Shown: positions 63,909 to 64,000 of the stretch, one piece after another | How the letters are laid out: the number at the start of each line of letters is the position of its first letter | Numbering within the stretch: position 1 is the first letter of the stretch | Assembly: GCA_049515655.1 (NCBI GenBank) | Contig: JBEKTW010000003.1 | Span: 124,001-188,000 of the forward strand | Reading direction: 5' to 3' | Length of the DNA: 64,000 bases | DNA from: JBEKTW01 sp049515655 | Lineage (GTDB): Bacteria > Bacteroidota > Ignavibacteria > UBA10030 > SZUA-254 | The notes under the pieces: generated by a model | Told to the model about the DNA's origin: nothing | Seen by the model: only the letters and a program-made list of their open reading frames with translations | Databases searched by the model: none | Position numbers and translations under genes: made by a program

Positions 63909-64000
63909 CAGTTACAGAACTCCTTGCGAATACTATCCGGGAAACCCAATAGTTTCACTTCCGGTTCCAGTGTTACGCCGATTTTTTTTTGCACTGTCGT
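63908..64000 (-). CDS. murB: UDP-N-acetylenolpyruvoylglucosamine reductase, C-terminal end (partial)
   Basis: Only the last 30 residues are in the window; the frame is open to the edge. The piece reads TTVQKKIGVTLEPEVKLLGF and ends FPDSIRKEFCN, which matches the C-terminal end of MurB (VxxKxGVxLExEVxxxG). MurB reduces UDP-GlcNAc-enolpyruvate to UDP-MurNAc in peptidoglycan precursor synthesis. The stop TGA (63910-63908) overlaps the ftsQ start. The murB-ftsQ-ftsA-ftsZ order is normal for a dcw cluster. Confidence 0.85.
   Translation of the reverse strand, partial: TTVQKKIGVTLEPEVKLLGFPDSIRKEFCN

Overview
The window is a 64 kb chromosomal segment of a Gram-negative bacterium of the FCB group. 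The best fit is the Ignavibacteria/Chlorobi/Kryptonia side of the Bacteroidota, and this is an inference. The clues are two secreted proteins ending in a type IX secretion (T9SS) sorting domain with the YPNPFNPT motif, a PorV-like outer-membrane protein, families typical of this group (DUF2851, DUF4175, DUF4159, DUF5686, DUF1460), moderate-to-high GC, and dense housekeeping operons separated by odd word-like low-complexity repeats. No tRNA, rRNA or CRISPR array was seen.

Layout. 1-3.7 kb: end of an S9 peptidase, dnaX (with an apparent built-in frameshift signal), a PorV-like protein and a lipoprotein. 3.7-10.5 kb, minus strand: a secreted protein, a FecR-domain protein, a large putative outer-membrane protein and a CHASE2-adenylate cyclase, read as one extracytoplasmic sensing operon. 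10.6-19.5 kb, minus strand: rseP, dxr, a DUF1460 protein, dnaB, a family 4 uracil-DNA glycosylase, coaBC, rpoZ, gmk and yicC. 19.7-28.8 kb: rqcH, sixA, two exported proteins on the minus strand, a polyprenyl diphosphate synthase, ptsH-ptsI and a phosphoglucose/phosphomannose isomerase. 28.8-33.75 kb: an AT-richer accessory island with a type II restriction-modification cassette (N4/N6 methyltransferase, an unrecognised nuclease-like protein, a TdeIII/MjaII-type endonuclease) and a small protein, bounded by word repeats in opposite orientation. 33.8-43.9 kb: purN-purH, mreBCD-mrdA-rodA (cell elongation) and a Lon-like protease. 43.9-56.2 kb: two T9SS cargo proteins, a DUF5686 protein, an S9 peptidase, an IVP-type four-helix-bundle gene inside near-perfect 22-bp inverted repeats, pyrF and a DUF2851 protein. 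56.2-64 kb, minus strand: DUF4175 and DUF4159 proteins, then the division cluster murB-ftsQ-ftsA-ftsZ.

The most interesting signals are not conventional genes. (1) The dnaX A8 run is followed within four codons by a -1-frame stop, which would give a gamma-like 384-residue product. (2) The four-helix-bundle gene is delimited by 22-bp inverted repeats with one mismatch, like a free-standing 23S rRNA intervening-sequence element. (3) A family of short word repeats fills intergenic gaps (one locus is an 88-bp tandem repeat) and also seems to have entered three coding sequences in frame. (4) The restriction-modification cassette carries a third abutting gene with nuclease-like features. (5) Highly structured intergenic DNA lies downstream of ftsZ and directly before mreC.
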